Positions 13,171-27,312 of a DNA stretch of 64,000 bases are shown here, piece after piece. Location of the stretch: positions 1,536,001-1,600,000 of the forward strand of contig NC_058510.1 of assembly GCF_020382885.2 (NCBI RefSeq), in the 5' to 3' direction. Below the pieces are notes generated by a model that was given only the letters and a program-made list of their open reading frames with translations, made no database searches and was not told the origin of the DNA. A program made the translations under genes and the position numbers. This stretch comes from Scatophagus argus (Eukaryota > Chordata > Actinopteri > Scatophagidae). Positions within the stretch are counted from its first letter, which is position 1, and the number at the start of each line of letters is the position of its first letter.

Positions 13171-16100
13171 ACGCTCTGCACAGCTAAGTTTCTCTTCTCC
13201 CTACAGACACCACAACCCTCCACATGTCTACAAGACAGATGCACAAACCAGATGCTCCTGCGCTGAGGCGAGAGGCCGACCGGCAGACCTGCAGCGTTTG
13301 ACAGCTTCCCTCGGACTGCAGCCGCGGTTTGAATCGCCAGCAAGTCAAAAGCTGTCAGTCAGATGTATCAGAAAACCCAAACACACAACTTCTCACATCT
13401 CCTCTCGAGTCTGGTCATGTTTTCTAAGAACAGACTGACATCAGGGACTGTTCCTTTGCTGCTGGATTCTTTCCCAGGTTTTAAAGCAGAGGAGTGGAGA
13501 AGAATTTCCAGGCTGGATGGTAAAAGTCTCCTCGCGTGACTTCAAAACATGTCCAGCGTAACAGCAGGCAAAAACAAATAAGAGAGACAGACATCCAGTG
13601 TGTTTCCTCACACAGACTCTACCAAGACTTCAAACTTTGAAGTAAACAGGCACGGTTGATGTTTTATTCAGAAGCACTCAGGCTGCTATTTTTAAAACAA
13701 ATCTTTAAAAAATGCTTGAACTGTGGGTGACTGGCAGCTTTGTCCACCCCCCTCCTTTCCTCACACCATTAGCCTCTTCAGAGCCAGCCAGCCGAGGAGG
13801 CCCGCTCTCCCTTCAGACACGTGAAATCCACCCTGGGCATTAAGGGATTCGATGAGGAGCGTCATCAAAGTGTTGAGCTTGAGCAAACTGAAATCACTAC
13901 GGGGATCGTAAGAACCGAGAGGGCGTCTGCGCTTGAACAGGGTTCATCATCCCATCTCAGGAAGGTTTCTGAGAGTTTGTGACTGCAGTTTTCTCAAAAC
14001 AGACTTCCTTCAAAACTCTGAATTTAAAACCTGAAAAACAAGTTCGATATAAAAGTTCAAGATGTCAAAATTGCTTTCTCGCTGAGCTTTTCATGAGAAC
14101 ATTAATACTGCTGTCTTATCTGTATGTTAAAGCTACAAACAGCAGCCCGTTAGCTTAGCTCTTAGCTAAAGCTCACTGCTCATCATATTCTGTACTTTTG
14201 AAGTCAAGTTGAAGACAAAAATGCCTTTTTAAACCTTTTAGATCACATCCTCAGTAATACTGTGTACCCGTTTAACAATATAAGCAAAGAATATTGCAAA
14301 AAAATCTCATTCTTATGTCAAAATGGACACATTCATTGCTTAACAAGCTAGCAACAGCACAGTGTGTTTGCGTGTTCTGTTACTACATGTCACAGTATGG
14401 AAGGCAGATACTCAGATAAATGCTGTTTCACCTGGACTTTAATCAGCACAACCCCCCCACCACCGTGAGGCGAGGTCTAGCACAAACCCCATGTGAAACC
14501 ACAACAGCTAACTGGTTTCTTGCTGTAGCTTCATGTTCAGAGCGCAGCTGTGAGAGCTGTAACCTTCTCAGCTGAGCCTGAGCTTACATGCCAATGAACG
14601 GATCTGTGGATTTCCATACTGAATGTCAATTAATTTCATTGACAAACTGATCAGACTGCTGTACGCTTTGTAAAACCTCCTGTTTTCACTTATCTGAGCA
14701 GGAAAAGCACAGGAATGCAAAATCATGAAAAGACAGTGAAAGCCAGCAGCATTCAAAGCACAGAGATTTGTGTATCCTAACTCACTGAGCCACCATTGGT
14801 TCTTCTGTAGATCCTCTGTGGAAATACTGAAGGCTGAAGAAAGAAACTAGCCAGCGGTCCAAATGTGTTTTAATTATAGCTGACTTAATGAACAGACGAC
14901 TTAATTTTCACAGTTACTTAATTCTCAGTACGACAGCAAAAAAAGGATGTTGGCGTAGGACCTCCTCATTTCCCCTCCTCTATTCTTAGGGATATTTTTT
15001 CATAAGATCTGTGCCGCACTGTACTGTACTGTGGCTCTAATTTCATACATATTACATCGGCAGTTCATCTGAGAGACAGTACTAACACACCATTTGCAAG
15101 TCAAAGCCTTCATTAAGTGAATATTTTTCAGCAGATTATTGGCCCATTAATCACCTCACATTTTCAGCTATAAGAACACAAATCGAGAGTCGGCCTCCAC
15201 GGAGAACACAGCGAGGATTTTTCCACTCAGTGAACAGATGAGTTGTAAAGTTCGGTCAAATGAGCAGCTGGTTTATTTCGAGTGGACAAAGTCGACATAC
15301 ATTCGTCAAGCCGTTAACCTTCAGGAACGTCTCCGTGTTATGTCACTGATCGTACCTCAGACATGTTCAGAAAATAGCACCAAAATAGAAACCAAAATAA
15401 GAGTGCTGAGCCTTTTGATGTGAAATCAGCTGCGTCCACGTCCACGTTTCACTTCTGATGTGTTCTGCGTTGAAGGACTGATTAAACACAACATGAGGAC
15501 ACCTCGTCATTCAGCACCTCTTTGTGTCTCCTTGCGTTTCTCCTGCTGACACATTTCAAGCCACGACACACGACCCTGTCGTCTCATAACAGCCTGACAT
15601 CACGTGTGCCGCCGTCCGGCAGCAGCTTCTCTCCGCTCGAGGCTGCGGTTTCTAATTAAACCTCCCGGGGAGCCTGACGAGGGCTGTCAGCGAGCCGCAG
15701 ACAGTTTCGCTGCGAGAGATCGAGAGTATCAAAGCAACGAACCCGAGGCCAGACTTTTAACCCCCCGTAAAAGCCTGCATGCTGAGGCATTTTCACTCTA
15801 ATGAGAGGAAGCGATTAAACTGCTGTGTCATGCTTTAGCTTTAGCTTTGGGTTTGAGGAAAGCTGCAAATGGCCTAACTGTGTTTATTAGCAGCTGCGAT
15901 GCCAGTCAGCACGACCACTTGATCATGTGCTAACTGATGCTGAAGTTGCTGCTACAGTGACAGGAAGGACCATCCAAAATTTGACCTAAATATCAAAACT
16001 GTCTGAAGAAATTGCTTGTATAAATCTGTTAAAAGAATGGACTGCACACACAAAACAAAAGCTTCATTATAATTTAAAATCCAAGTGCAGGATATAAATA

Positions 16101-16258
16101 ATTCTGACTGAGCTCCATAACTTCCACATTAAGACGAGCGTGGGCATAAGAGCACATTGGAGCTGCTTCAGCCGAGTCTGTGGGCACAGCAGGTTAACAC
16201 AGCGAGGGCTGGTGCAGGCCTCCAGGTCCCTCTGTGTCACCGAGCGACGCTGCCTTAC

Positions 16259-16375
16259 CTTTCCAAAGTCCCTGACGTCAAAAAGGTCGAAGGCCTCGAA
16301 CAGCTCGCTTCTCTTCATGCCGAATATCTCGTTGCACGCCGCCAGGAAAGTCCTGATGTTCTTCAGGCACAGGAA
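16259..16375 (-). CDS. vav3: vav3-like, coding exon 2 (calponin-homology domain)
   Basis: This 117-bp, 39-codon exon encodes the second half of the Vav N-terminal calponin-homology (CH) domain. It reads [11 protein letters not shown] at the start and [17 protein letters not shown] at the end, near-identical to vertebrate VAV3. On the minus strand it is bounded by a CAG acceptor and a GTAAGG donor, both in phase 0, so it joins exon 1 (28,218-28,424) in frame. Vav proteins are guanine-nucleotide exchange factors for Rho/Rac; the CH domain helps hold the DH catalytic domain in its autoinhibited state. VRDFGK and TWENAQVF in exon 1 favour VAV3 over VAV1 (VQDFGK) and VAV2. The DH, PH, C1, SH2 and SH3 exons are not in the window. 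Confidence 0.9.
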
Positions 16376-19049
16376 CTGTGTTGGGAAGACAGAAAGGGTT
16401 CATGTGTAAAAGTACAGGCAGCATGACATACACAAAGGATGAGACGTGTTATTGTCGTTCATTTTCATTTTTAATGCCAGTGAATGGGCTCAGATACGCC
16501 TGCTTTCCCGTTCTGCTGCCTGGTTTTCTCTCCGGCTGTCTAATGAGGCCGTGCAGCTGAGGACACACTGAAGGACCACAACTTAAAAGATGGATGAGTC
16601 GGTGTTTACAGGCACCGGGAGAGCACCTTGTTTCATTAATATGATGTATTTCCTGTTGAAATGGGACAGTGGAGCGAAGGTCTTATTTACTCCTGCAGGA
16701 GCAGTAAATGATCAAACGACCGCTTTCCATCTCAGGGTTTTTTGGCTGCATTTTTCAGCTGCAAGAGCCGAATGACGCTGGGCTTTACACCAATCAGTTT
16801 GCTTGTTTCAGCCATGTTGGATTTCACTGCTCGTTCCTGCCGCCCAGATCAAAACACGTTGCCATCGTCATCATGTGCATGTCAGCATGCTGAAGTCGAC
16901 ATTCAGCTCACAGCTTGAATGTGGAGCCTCACAGAGCTTTGAATACACTTTAGCTGCATCTGTTGCAGGTCTGTGCTGGAATTCTTTGTTATTAACCAAA
17001 GAACGTGATAAACGGTGATAAGTCTGATTTATATTCCCAGCAAACTGATGCGTGAAGCTTCACTTTTGCTTTCTGCACAGACACGAGGTGATGCTGAATC
17101 ATGACTGAATTGACATGACATGAATTTTCAGACTTTAATTACAGCTGAGGGCAGACTTTGACCCAAGACACATTGAATAAAACGATCAATAAGCAACTCC
17201 TCTAATAAGCAAGGTCATTTAGTTAGGATGCAAGTGTTTTCTGCCTCGTCTGCAGTCTTCCGCTAATGATGTTAATGAGGCTTCGTCCTGGAACAATTTA
17301 TCTAAATTATGCGACAATTAGCTCTGAATGCAGTCCAGGAGCCCCAGTGAAACGGAGGAAACTGACGGGGGGAAGCCACAGCGTTAAATGTGAAGTTATT
17401 TTCACTGTCGTCGTGAGGAGTGCAGAGTGTCAGGCAGCGAGCAAAGTGTCGACATGCTGCAGTTAGCCAACGAGCAGAAATCCGTGACTTACGGACAGCA
17501 ACCTTCCTGCAGTTGCTACAGGATGGAGCAAAAAAAGGATGCTGATGAATAAGATGTTTCAGGAAGTGAAGGATTTTTTGCTTTTTTTCATAGCCCACCA
17601 CAGTGCTGGAAATAAGACCCCAGCTGTGTGAGTTTTCCCTTGTTTTAAACCAACAGGCAACTGTTTTCAATAGCTAACGTTCTTCGTCACGAGCAGAACA
17701 TTACACACGAGTAATGATCTGTATCTGCATGATGGTCTGGAGTTACATCAGTGTTGGTTTTGACATGCAGGATGGACTGTGTGGTTGTGGCTTGTGCATT
17801 TGAGCAGAGAGGCGTCCCCGCTGCACCGGCACAGCAGCCCAACATCTGAAATGAATGAAGACAAATGAAAACACTGGGCTGCTCTCCATACAGAGACGGA
17901 CTGAATAACCATCGCTGTCTCCTTGAAATCATGTTTATGCACAGCTAATCTGCAACAGCAAACAGGTTTTAGAGGGGAAACGTAATCGCTGCCTGGATTA
18001 TGCCAGAGGCGTGAATGAAACAGAAGTGCAGGACTCAAGAAGCCGCAGTGTGAGTGCAGACTGTGGTTACGTTTAGGCAACAAAAGCACTTTGGTTAAGG
18101 TCAGGGAAACAACGTGGCTTCACTTAAAGGTTCCAGAAAACACTAGTTTCTGTTGTGAACTAGTTGCATATAACCGGGGCTGGGAAAACCCAAAGAGTGG
18201 AAAGAAAGAAAAATGACTCGAGGCATCAAGCAGCAGTTAAACTGGCAGCTGAACAGGAAAGTCACCCTAAACTGAACGCTCCTTTAGAAAAAGTCTGTTT
18301 TAGCCGTAGTGCAGCACACAGGAGGAAGGCAGCCGTTCCACACACCCCCTCCGACGTCTACAGCTCAAAGACACTTAGTGTAATGTTACTGCAATGCCTC
18401 TTCATCACTATCATCACAGCTCCTTCTTCTTTTTCTTCTTGGGTAACACGTTTGCGAGAGGTGAATTTCATTAGCCCGTTCCTGTTTCTGAAGGGGAGCT
18501 CAGCCCTGTGGGACGCCGTCACTGCGTGGACTGTAAAACTAATTCAGTCAGTGGCATCACAAAACACAAAGCTGAGCTCCACGAGCAAAGCAGACTCGTT
18601 CTGTTATTCGAGACACACCTCCATCCCCGTGGTACAAACCAATATCAGATCTGACTTTAAGGCGCATGTCCACGCATCAAATATGAAATTCCTCTCCACT
18701 TCAATTGAATTAGGCTTTACAGATGGCTTCACAGGAGGGAGAAAAGCCCCCAGCCAGTGAGCTGCAGATAAGAGGCAGCGAGCGAGCACTGAGTGAATAA
18801 TATTGAATGTTTACACTTGTACACATCACTTTCTCTTATCAGACAAGCACATCTTGTCTGCCTGGAGTCTCTGGAGAGTCCCAAAGGACCTTGGCATATT
18901 ATCTGAGGGAAGCAGATTCACAGAACGCTGTCTTTCACTGAATGGAGCAGCATGAGGCAACTCGTATCTGTTCCACTCGCAGCTTTTCTTCTTCTTCAGT
19001 GTCTCTCTGGGGCTCAGGAAGTGAATGGCCTAATGTGTGCAAGAGCGAG

Positions 19050-19082
19050 TGTGCATGTGTGTGTACATGTGTGTGTGTGTAT
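19050..19082. repeat. (TG)n microsatellite, interrupted
   Basis: TG repeats interrupted by CA and TA units. Confidence 0.7.
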
Positions 19083-22000
19083 AGTGTTTCATTTCACTCA
19101 CATTCATGCGTTATGAATAACAAGAAAATAAAACAATCCAGCTCCGCCAGCACTCACTCACTAACACCTGTTTAATCCGTACAAAAATAAAAAGACAGTT
19201 TGTGTGTTTACAGGAGTTTTCCTATAACACAGAACATGGCTCTGTTTCTCTCTGCTATTATCTCTTTCATGGCTGCACAGGAAAATAAGATATAATATGT
19301 AAATAGTCTGGCACATCCCGGGTCAGGCTAGCTGTTTCCCCCCAGATTCCAGTCGTAAGCTAATGGGCTGCTGGCTAGCATCTTCGTGTTCCATCCACAA
19401 GGCCGCGTGATGAGGCCTAAACATCTGGAAAAAGTTATCAAGTGGACCTCGGGTTGAGACGTTTTGGTCCAAATACTTTAACGCTACACAGAAATAAAAT
19501 GCGGCTTTTAACACATCCAAAGTTATCTGCGGCTAACATCTGAGCTAACATGGACGGTTATCCTTGCAGGGGTACTGGTGTATGTGTCAACAGACATCAC
19601 TCATATTAATAAATACACCACGTGAAACTGATCCAAATCCAGAGCAAATACAACCCACAACGTTAGTATACCTATTTCTGCATTTCAGTGAGGCCTGCAA
19701 ATAACCCCTTTGTGTAGAAGAAGGAATTAAGGACAGATTACACTTCAACATCTCAGCAGGAAGCTCCAAACACACGGCGGACAAAAATGAATAAAGCTCA
19801 TATGAGACTGAGACTGGGGGCTTCAAATCGCACCAGAGCTTTTCATCAACTTTCCACCAAGCATCTGGAATATAAGGAAGAAAAATATTCCTGTAAGACA
19901 AACCATCTCGCCGCTGTGCTTTTGATATGAGCCGAGCTGTGCTCTGTATCCACAATAAGCATCCAGTTTCTGCTTATGTATGCCTTGGTACAAGTCAGAG
20001 CTCCATAGCAACAAGCTGGAGCCTTTTATGGCCCCCGTGCGTATTGTGGAGCTTAATGAAATCCTGTTCTTGTTCTCTCTTAGAGCTACGCAGTGAAAGA
20101 CAACCACGGTTTAGCCATCTTACTGCTTAAATCATGCTGAGCATCAATTAATGGCAATCAAATGGTGCTGTGGAAAGAATCTAATTTGGTAGCTAAAAGC
20201 TCCTTCTCTCCCTCTCTGGCTGATTTCTCCTCATAGCAGTGTGGGAAAGTAAAGAGACAGCTGCACTTAGGCAGTATAAGGGGAAAACTGTTAGACATAT
20301 GTCTGTCAGTCTCAAAGCCCTGCAGGATTACGTAGCTGAGATACTGTGTCAGGTCTGTGTGTGGAGCTGTCCAGAGCCCGAACCAGCGGGTGACACATCA
20401 CAGTCCAACAGGGCACATCGATGGCGTGCTGGAACTTTTGTCAGCTGTGTAACCAGGAAGTGGGAGGCGGGACGCAGGCGAAGGTCTTGCCGCTCTCTCT
20501 CAGCCCGAGGTCAGGGTCATCGGAGCAGACGGCTCGGCCAGACGCCCGTCAGCCTAATGGAGTATTGTAAACGTGACGCTGTGGTCAGCAGCGCAGTGTG
20601 GTCACCGATTTCATTCCTCCTCTCTGGGTTAAGGTGTGCTAAACTGTGAAGTGAGCAGCTTGTTTGGCTGCGATGAGAAGCCACAGCTGACTGAAAAACA
20701 CTGGCGTAGCACGCAGATGGTCCTCCCAGTCACTTTTTCCAGTCGCTCCAGCTCGTGACGCTGAATATCCCCTGCTAGTTGGTGACAGCCTCTTTATCGC
20801 CTCTTTACTGCCTCACTTTTCCGGTGAGGGACGGTTCTGTTTTTGCAGGCTGTCTGGTCACCTCCCTCTTTAGGTGAGGGGAGGGAGGACTGGCATGAAG
20901 GTCTTCTGTGTTTCCAGCAGATAGCTGGATGTGCTGCTAATCCCTGCATACAGTTTAAGTATAGAAAGAAAATGAGAACTGGTGGCTTTGTGAAGGCTAA
21001 ACGTTAAAGCAGCACCGACAAAAATGTTCCCGGTAACAAGATGACCTTTTGTAAAAACACCAACCAATGAACCTCTTCCTCATCTTTTGATTTGGCAAAC
21101 AAACACGGCTTTCCATCACCTGCTGCTCTTCCTCATCGTTGATAATGTGTCAAGACGCAGCCAAACACACACATTTTAATGAAAATGATAATAATGATAA
21201 TTACTGTGCTGGCGCAGCAACGTGTCAGTCGCTTCGCTTCTTTATATCCTCAGAGTCGTCCGGCAGCAATTTACACAAATAAAGGCTAACGTCAGCCATC
21301 TTGACGTTTCAAATGAACAATCACAAAATACACTGCGGGTGAAAGAACCTGGCCTGCAGACATTTCTGCGACACACGACCTTGTGTGAGCACGTGTTGGA
21401 CGAGATTTGGTGTCCCTGTTCGCCCTGCAGGACCTTTTTCATGTATTGGCAATGAGGCAGCAGGGGAAAAGCCAACCCCGCCCCCAATAAGTGTGTGCGA
21501 AGCCATTTTTCCATTAAATCCTGGCTTTAACCCCAACGACCCCCACATGAACACCAGGCTTCCTCCATCCCCCCCAGAGGATGAGGGAACTGACTGAGTA
21601 CTACAGCGCGAGGAGTGAGCCCTGTTGGCTACAGCGTCGCGGCTCACGCTCAGCTCTAAAGCAGGTTTATGAAGGGTGAAGGTGGGGGAGACCGGGGTCT
21701 TGGATGTCATATAAACTGTGCGACACACTAAATAAAACGTCCTCTCCGAATGCACAAACACTGAAGCGTGAATGGAGGTGTGAATACTGTGGTGCTGTGC
21801 TGTTTGACTGAGCCTGGCCAGCTGCTGCCTCACCTCAGGGTGAGCGTCTGAGCCCGTTCAGGTGTGGTGCTTTCATACACGCGTCAGGTTTGCATTTAAG
21901 CTGCCCAAAGTCAAAACGTTTGAGCTGATGGACTGCAGGTATGTCCATTTTCTCCACAAAAAGTCCTCAGCGTTTCCACAAATTTTTACTCCTGGCACAT

Positions 22001-23440
22001 TTGAGCCTTCAAGGAACTAAAATAAAAATTCCTGCACTGGTATTAACAGCAATACGGAATTGGGACCTGCACATAGCCCTGTTTGTCTTCCTGTGTGGAG
22101 CCACTACTGTTTCCACCCTGCTCTGTCTCCATTACACAAATAACAACAATCCCATTTCCAACAGACAACAGTCGTCCGTCACGAGTCCTCATACATGACT
22201 GTCCCTGCTGAAGAAGACACGAGGTCAACAATCTGCAGCTGCTGCTATCCATACTGCTGTCCACACGTCAGTCTGCATGTTTGCAGTCAGAGACGTCTGT
22301 GCTGATTGGCTACAGCTCAGGAGCAACAGCCTATCAGCACTGAATAATTTGAATTCACTAAAATTTTTCAACTAAAAAAAGAACAACATTAGCTTACAAA
22401 CTGTAGTATTAAGTTGGAGAAAATGAGCTGCTCAGAAGTACCTCAAAGCTGTAGTCCTTCGTCACATTCCATCACTGGTTTTTCTAAATTCTGACACAGT
22501 GATTCAGGTTTTGGTATCAGGTATCGGTCCTGTGGATTACTAACGATCGGTCGACCTGCTGTCCACCTGGCTTGGCTCTCAGGTTCCCGCTGCAGTGAGC
22601 CTGACAGTAGAAGGCTGCTGCCGTCCACACAGCATCTTCACATTTACATCAAGCTAAAAAACATCCGTTACCGTTCCTACAGAAGTTTCCACGCCGCGCT
22701 GCTGAGAGGCCTCCTCTGATGTGACCACACTTAAAATGTCACTTATGATGATGGCTGTTTGCCAGTAACTACAATAGACAGTATTGACTTTCTTGAGAGC
22801 TCTCAGAGCACTCAGCAGTGATTAACCGAACCATCCCAGCCAGAAGTGAGGAACATAATAAACATTGATCGCAGGTACATTCTCCACGGCTGAATATCTC
22901 CTAATAAAATCATCATGTGGACCATCTTTACATTAATGCGTGGCAGAGCGCAGCCTGTAACGGTTGGCTGTGCCGCAGGCTTGTTACCTTGGTGACGGAA
23001 ACGAAAGGTCAGTTCGCTCAGCACGTGTGGCACAAGTGAAGCGTCTCTGCGTCCGTGTGACTGTGCATAGAGCGGCGCGTGCACGTCACCGTGATGACAC
23101 GGCAGAGCAAACGGGTGCGACGCGACACACGTGGCTGCAGCGATGTGGTGTTTACACGCTGACAGGTGCAGTCCTCTTGTCAAAATGAATCAACGAGGGC
23201 TCGCTCGCAAGGCCAGTAGGAAAAAGGTATGAGAATAATAAGTATTACGTGTGGTCACTGAACTCTCATTACGCCTTACTGTTCCCATAGAAACACCCCA
23301 GAAGCAGAAGAACAACGGAATCAGCAAAATGACGCAAGATGAACTTCTGCGCTGTGACACTGACAGAAAATAGTTCCTACATGAACATGCTCACAACGCG
23401 GTCTGTGGACCGTCACGAGTTGCAGGGTCATGGTTTCATT

Positions 23441-23461
23441 TAGGGGTGAACTGTCCCTTTA
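23441..23461. mobile_element. Solo terminus of the AGTTCACCC MITE family
   Basis: GGGGTGAACTGTCCCTTTAA matches the right terminal inverted repeat of the element at 24,852-25,155. No matching left end is nearby, so this looks like a truncated copy. Confidence 0.45.
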
Positions 23462-24851
23462 ACAACCTCTACAGGTACCACATCACCTCATGTGGTTACA
23501 TCTGACTTGTTGTGACTTTATTCTGGTTTTGTTGCACAGAACCTTGTGTTTTAGTCACTGTGACGAACCCACAAAAGGCTTCGTCACTTCCTCTAATTAA
23601 AAGCTAATGTGAACTCAGCTTACATGTTCACAGTAAAACGTTCTCACACAGAATCAGGTTTGAGCTCCTGCCTCCTGAGCCCACATGACTTACAGAACCA
23701 AAGGAAAATGAAGACATCCTCTCCCTCTCCGTCGGCCTCGTGTTCCCACACTGTCTGCCTGATGTTTCGCGTGTTTGGCGAGCGAAGCGCGAGGCTCGGA
23801 GCCTTTGAAGCCTGCCGTTAGCAGCGTTCGCTGTGTGAAACAAGCTTCTCTCTTCGTTGTTTGACATCACAGAATTTTGGTCTCGGCTTGATAAAATATA
23901 CATATGTACCATGTATAATGCATAATGGTATTCTGTGAGTGTGCTGTTCAAACGTGTTACGCCCCCCCACCACCACCACCACACAAAGGAGTCACACTCA
24001 GACCGGCACACCTGTGTGGACGGGCGGACCCGGGCTGTCCCAGGGGCCCCGGCTGTGCGTGGGGGCAGCCTGCAGGGCGCTCCATCACACGCTGCCCCCA
24101 CAGGGAACTTCACTGTGTTTAGTCCACCACAGGGGCGTCAGAGAGGCAGCTCGGTGGCGGGGACAGTTTTCATGTCTGCTGCAGTCGTACATAAACTGCA
24201 TGAATCCTGTGTTCTGCAGCGCCATTAAAACAAAGTGAACAAAGTGTTGGTGGCCTCTGTTGGACGGGAGGGAAATACGTGAGCTGTTTGCTCTCTTGTT
24301 TCTCTGCTGGTCTTCGCTGCTCGGTGAAGGACTCGACTGTAACTCGTATTGTCTCTTCTCTGTCTCACTTTCACTTTCCACGAGTGAGGAGCAGGCCTGT
24401 GAAGGCGGCCCTATGAAAAGGGTTTTTTCAGTGTGAAGACAGAGGCGGCTTTTCTCCTCACTGTGTCTGACATGGGTGCTTCAGAGTGAGCCTGATCGAG
24501 GGCATGCTTTAGTTTCACTTCCTTCCTCTATTCCATTTCCTGATTTCCTGTGCATGTTGAGGCTCACGGCTGATCTGTGTGAGAGGCTGCTGCTGCGCAG
24601 CTTAAAGCCAGGGAAAACAAGGCAGCAGAGGACCGTCAGGGCACATTTCAACATTTACATTTCAATCAAATTACACGATTACATCCCTCTGAAGCCCGAC
24701 ACAGCGTCAGGTTTATGTGTTTAAGCAGCTGTCAGCACATCTGAACTGAGTGCATCGATGGCTGCCTCATTCTGGCCCACATTCTGATAGTTAGCTTGGT
24801 TTCAGCCTTTGCTAACAGTATTATGACAGAACAGCCTTAGGAATAAGACAT

Positions 24852-25155
24852 TAAAGGAACAGTTCACCCAAAAAAAAAGAAAGTTCGGTCATTATCTCCT
24901 CACCATCACACTGATGGAAAGTCAGGCGAAGTTTCTTTGCCCACAAAACATTTCAGGAGCTTTACAGGATGGCAGCATTTTACTAAACAATTGAAGACTT
25001 CTCTTAAAAAGAAAAAAAACATTGGTGTAAGTCAATGAGACCACAAACTGATCTGAAAAGATGATGTTTTCACCTTTGTTTAATCTTCTAATCTAAGCAC
25101 TGAGGTGAGGAGATAATGACTGCATTTCTGAATTTCTAGGTGAACTGTCCCTTTA
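24852..25155. mobile_element. MITE-like element with terminal inverted repeats
   Basis: The left end TAAAGGAACAGTTCACCC and right end GGTGAACTGTCCCTTTA are near-perfect inverted repeats about 300 bp apart. The interior (TCATTATCTCCTCACCATCA, then a GGAAAGT motif) recurs in the copy at 34,913. There is no transposase, so the element is non-autonomous. Related sequences are common in teleost genomes; the superfamily cannot be assigned from this copy alone. Confidence 0.75.
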
Positions 25156-26558
25156 TTGTTCCAACTGGCATACATTCGCAGTCGAATTCAGCAGAACACT
25201 GACTCAAACGTTTTGAGAAACAAGTTACAGAGAGGCTACCTGCTGCTGGCTTGACCACATGGCCGCTCTGTTGCGGCATGACAAGCAATCTATAGTTCCT
25301 TCTAACGCTAAACCACCGATTTTCACTGAATGAGACAAAAAACACAACTACTGATTATGTGGGTGTTTGTTCTCTGTAGAAGCCCCAAATGCAGCAGTTG
25401 CTGCGGTTCAGCTGTGCCCAGACTGATCGCTTCATTACAGTCCTGTAAATTCAAATGAGATGAAAATGTGGCTTTACAGCTTCGGTCCTCCACCGCAACT
25501 TCGAGCTCACCAGTTCAAACAGAGCCTGTGCATCGTCATTCTTCTTCTTCTTTGATCAGACCAGCGCACAGATCAGCTCATTTCATCAGTAAACACACTG
25601 ATGCCACTGGTTCCATTCCAAATGGCTTTCTGTCGCCTACACGAGCCCACGCAAACCTCTGAAAACAGAAGCAGCCCGTCGTGATGCTAACGTCACATGT
25701 GAACTCTGCAGAGCTTCTCTAACCCTTCAGGGCCCTTTATGTCCTCAGAGATGTGTGCACGGGGGCCAGACAGGCTCTTTGTAGTCCTGTCTCTGCGCTG
25801 CCTTTGTCTTTCCGTCTCATGGGTCCCATGGGTGAGGCCACAGCGGCGTCCCATGTGTTACAACTAGCCAATGATAAAGTAGCTGCCACCGCCCTCATGA
25901 ATTATGCAGAGGAGGGGAAAAGGGGAAGCAACTCCACCCTCGGTTATGTAAATGTAACTTAGAGGAGACGGAGGGAGGAAAGTTTCCTTTGGGAGGGTGG
26001 TGTTGACACCCCCTTTCAGCTGAACGGTGAGAGAGGGAGTTGATATCCAGCATCACGCGGCGTCAATGTGTCTGAAAGTCGCGATCTACTGACATACATC
26101 TGAAGGCTCAGAGTGAACGTTTGGCGTGATCATCCACAAAACGTGTCAGCCGCCGTTCATCACAACAGTAAGTGAACCTGCAGCGCCCGGACGGTTTCTC
26201 CAGGCGGAAATCCTCTGGTGAACAGGAAGTGATGCGCTCTGTGGCTTTTTCTGCGATAAACGAAGACGAACAAAAACATCCCAGAAAAACATTCAACGCT
26301 GGACACACAATTCATCCGGCTGAAGTGCAGTACAAAAACACTGCAGTAACAAGCCCTTCCGGACGTCGTACTCGTGTACAGTACACGCTCACATAGGCGT
26401 GAACTCGCACAAACGCGCTTTGGCGATGTATGGGAATGTGTCTGATCCTATTACTGATGCTAATTCACCTCTGAATGGAGCTTCATCACTGCCTCTGTGT
26501 GAGTAAGACATCCAGCCATGCATAAAACAAACTCTGCCTATAAATAACTCAGTCTGGA

Positions 26559-26592
26559 CCAGGCCAGGCCAGGCCAGGCCAGGCCAGGCCAG
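26559..26592. repeat. (CCAGG)n minisatellite
   Basis: About seven perfect tandem copies of the pentanucleotide CCAGG. Confidence 0.92.
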
Positions 26593-27198
26593 AAGCTGAG
26601 CCTAAGTATGGCTGTCAGCCCCTCTGTGGATGTCAGCTCCGTGGTCTGTCGTTACGTTACTGACAGCAAACACTGACCTCCCTGCCAGTAACTGTACTGG
26701 TGCGAGCAGAACGTCTAACAGTAAATGGTCCAATCAGCTTCTCCGCTTACACTCCCAATCGAGTTTTCTCTGAGATCTCCGAGTAAACGGATCCTTGGCT
26801 GATTTCCACTCGCGCTGATGACATTAAAATCCTCTGTGCTTTTTTAAACTGTCCACTTCACCTGGAGCTCACGTTGAACGAGGTCAGATCAAACTGACTC
26901 CCCCTGTCAACATCCACGCTGCTCACATTCAAACCTTAATCACCTGTCCGGCGTCAGCTGAGCGCACGAGGGCATCCTTTACAGTGTGATACGCTGCTGT
27001 CTCTGAGTTACGGTCTGATTATTCTACAGCAGGTCTGCAGCCTCAGTAGGTGAGCGTCGACCTCACTGTGTGCTGTCACCGAGCCAGACGCACAGATTCT
27101 CTGTTATGAAGGCGCATATTAATCTGGTCGTGACTCCGGCTGTCCTGTTATTGAAGCAGATGGTATCCAACAAGCGGGAGCCACACGGCCTCAGCTCT

Positions 27199-27312
27199 CT
27201 ATCCATCCATCCATCCATCTATCCATCTATCCATCTATCTATCCATCCATCTATCCATCTATCCATCTATCTATCCATCTATCCATCTATCTATCCATCT
27301 ATCTATCCATCT
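27199..27312. repeat. (ATCC/ATCT)n tetranucleotide repeat
   Basis: A tract of about 114 bp of mixed ATCC and ATCT units in a semi-regular higher-order pattern. Confidence 0.92.

Larger units (their letters stand above)
1..16258. other. Non-coding stretch, probably vav3 intron 2 or later
   Basis: No exon is recognised here on either strand. Because vav3 exon 2 at 16,259-16,375 ends with a good donor on the minus strand, this stretch should be intron running towards the missing exons beyond the left edge. It holds many CA/TG microsatellites, a long C tract near 9,234, a snap-back AT-rich repeat at 8,677-8,734 and a CTCF-like motif at 5,130. Open frames here are short and mostly cross dinucleotide repeats. 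A small vav3 exon could have been missed by eye. Confidence 0.55.

Noticed and set aside
23925..24238. Three overlapping plus-strand frames of about 65-99 codons with Pro/His runs
   Set aside because: All cross the same GC-rich CCACCACCAC tract in vav3 intron 1. No start context, splice structure or homology was seen.
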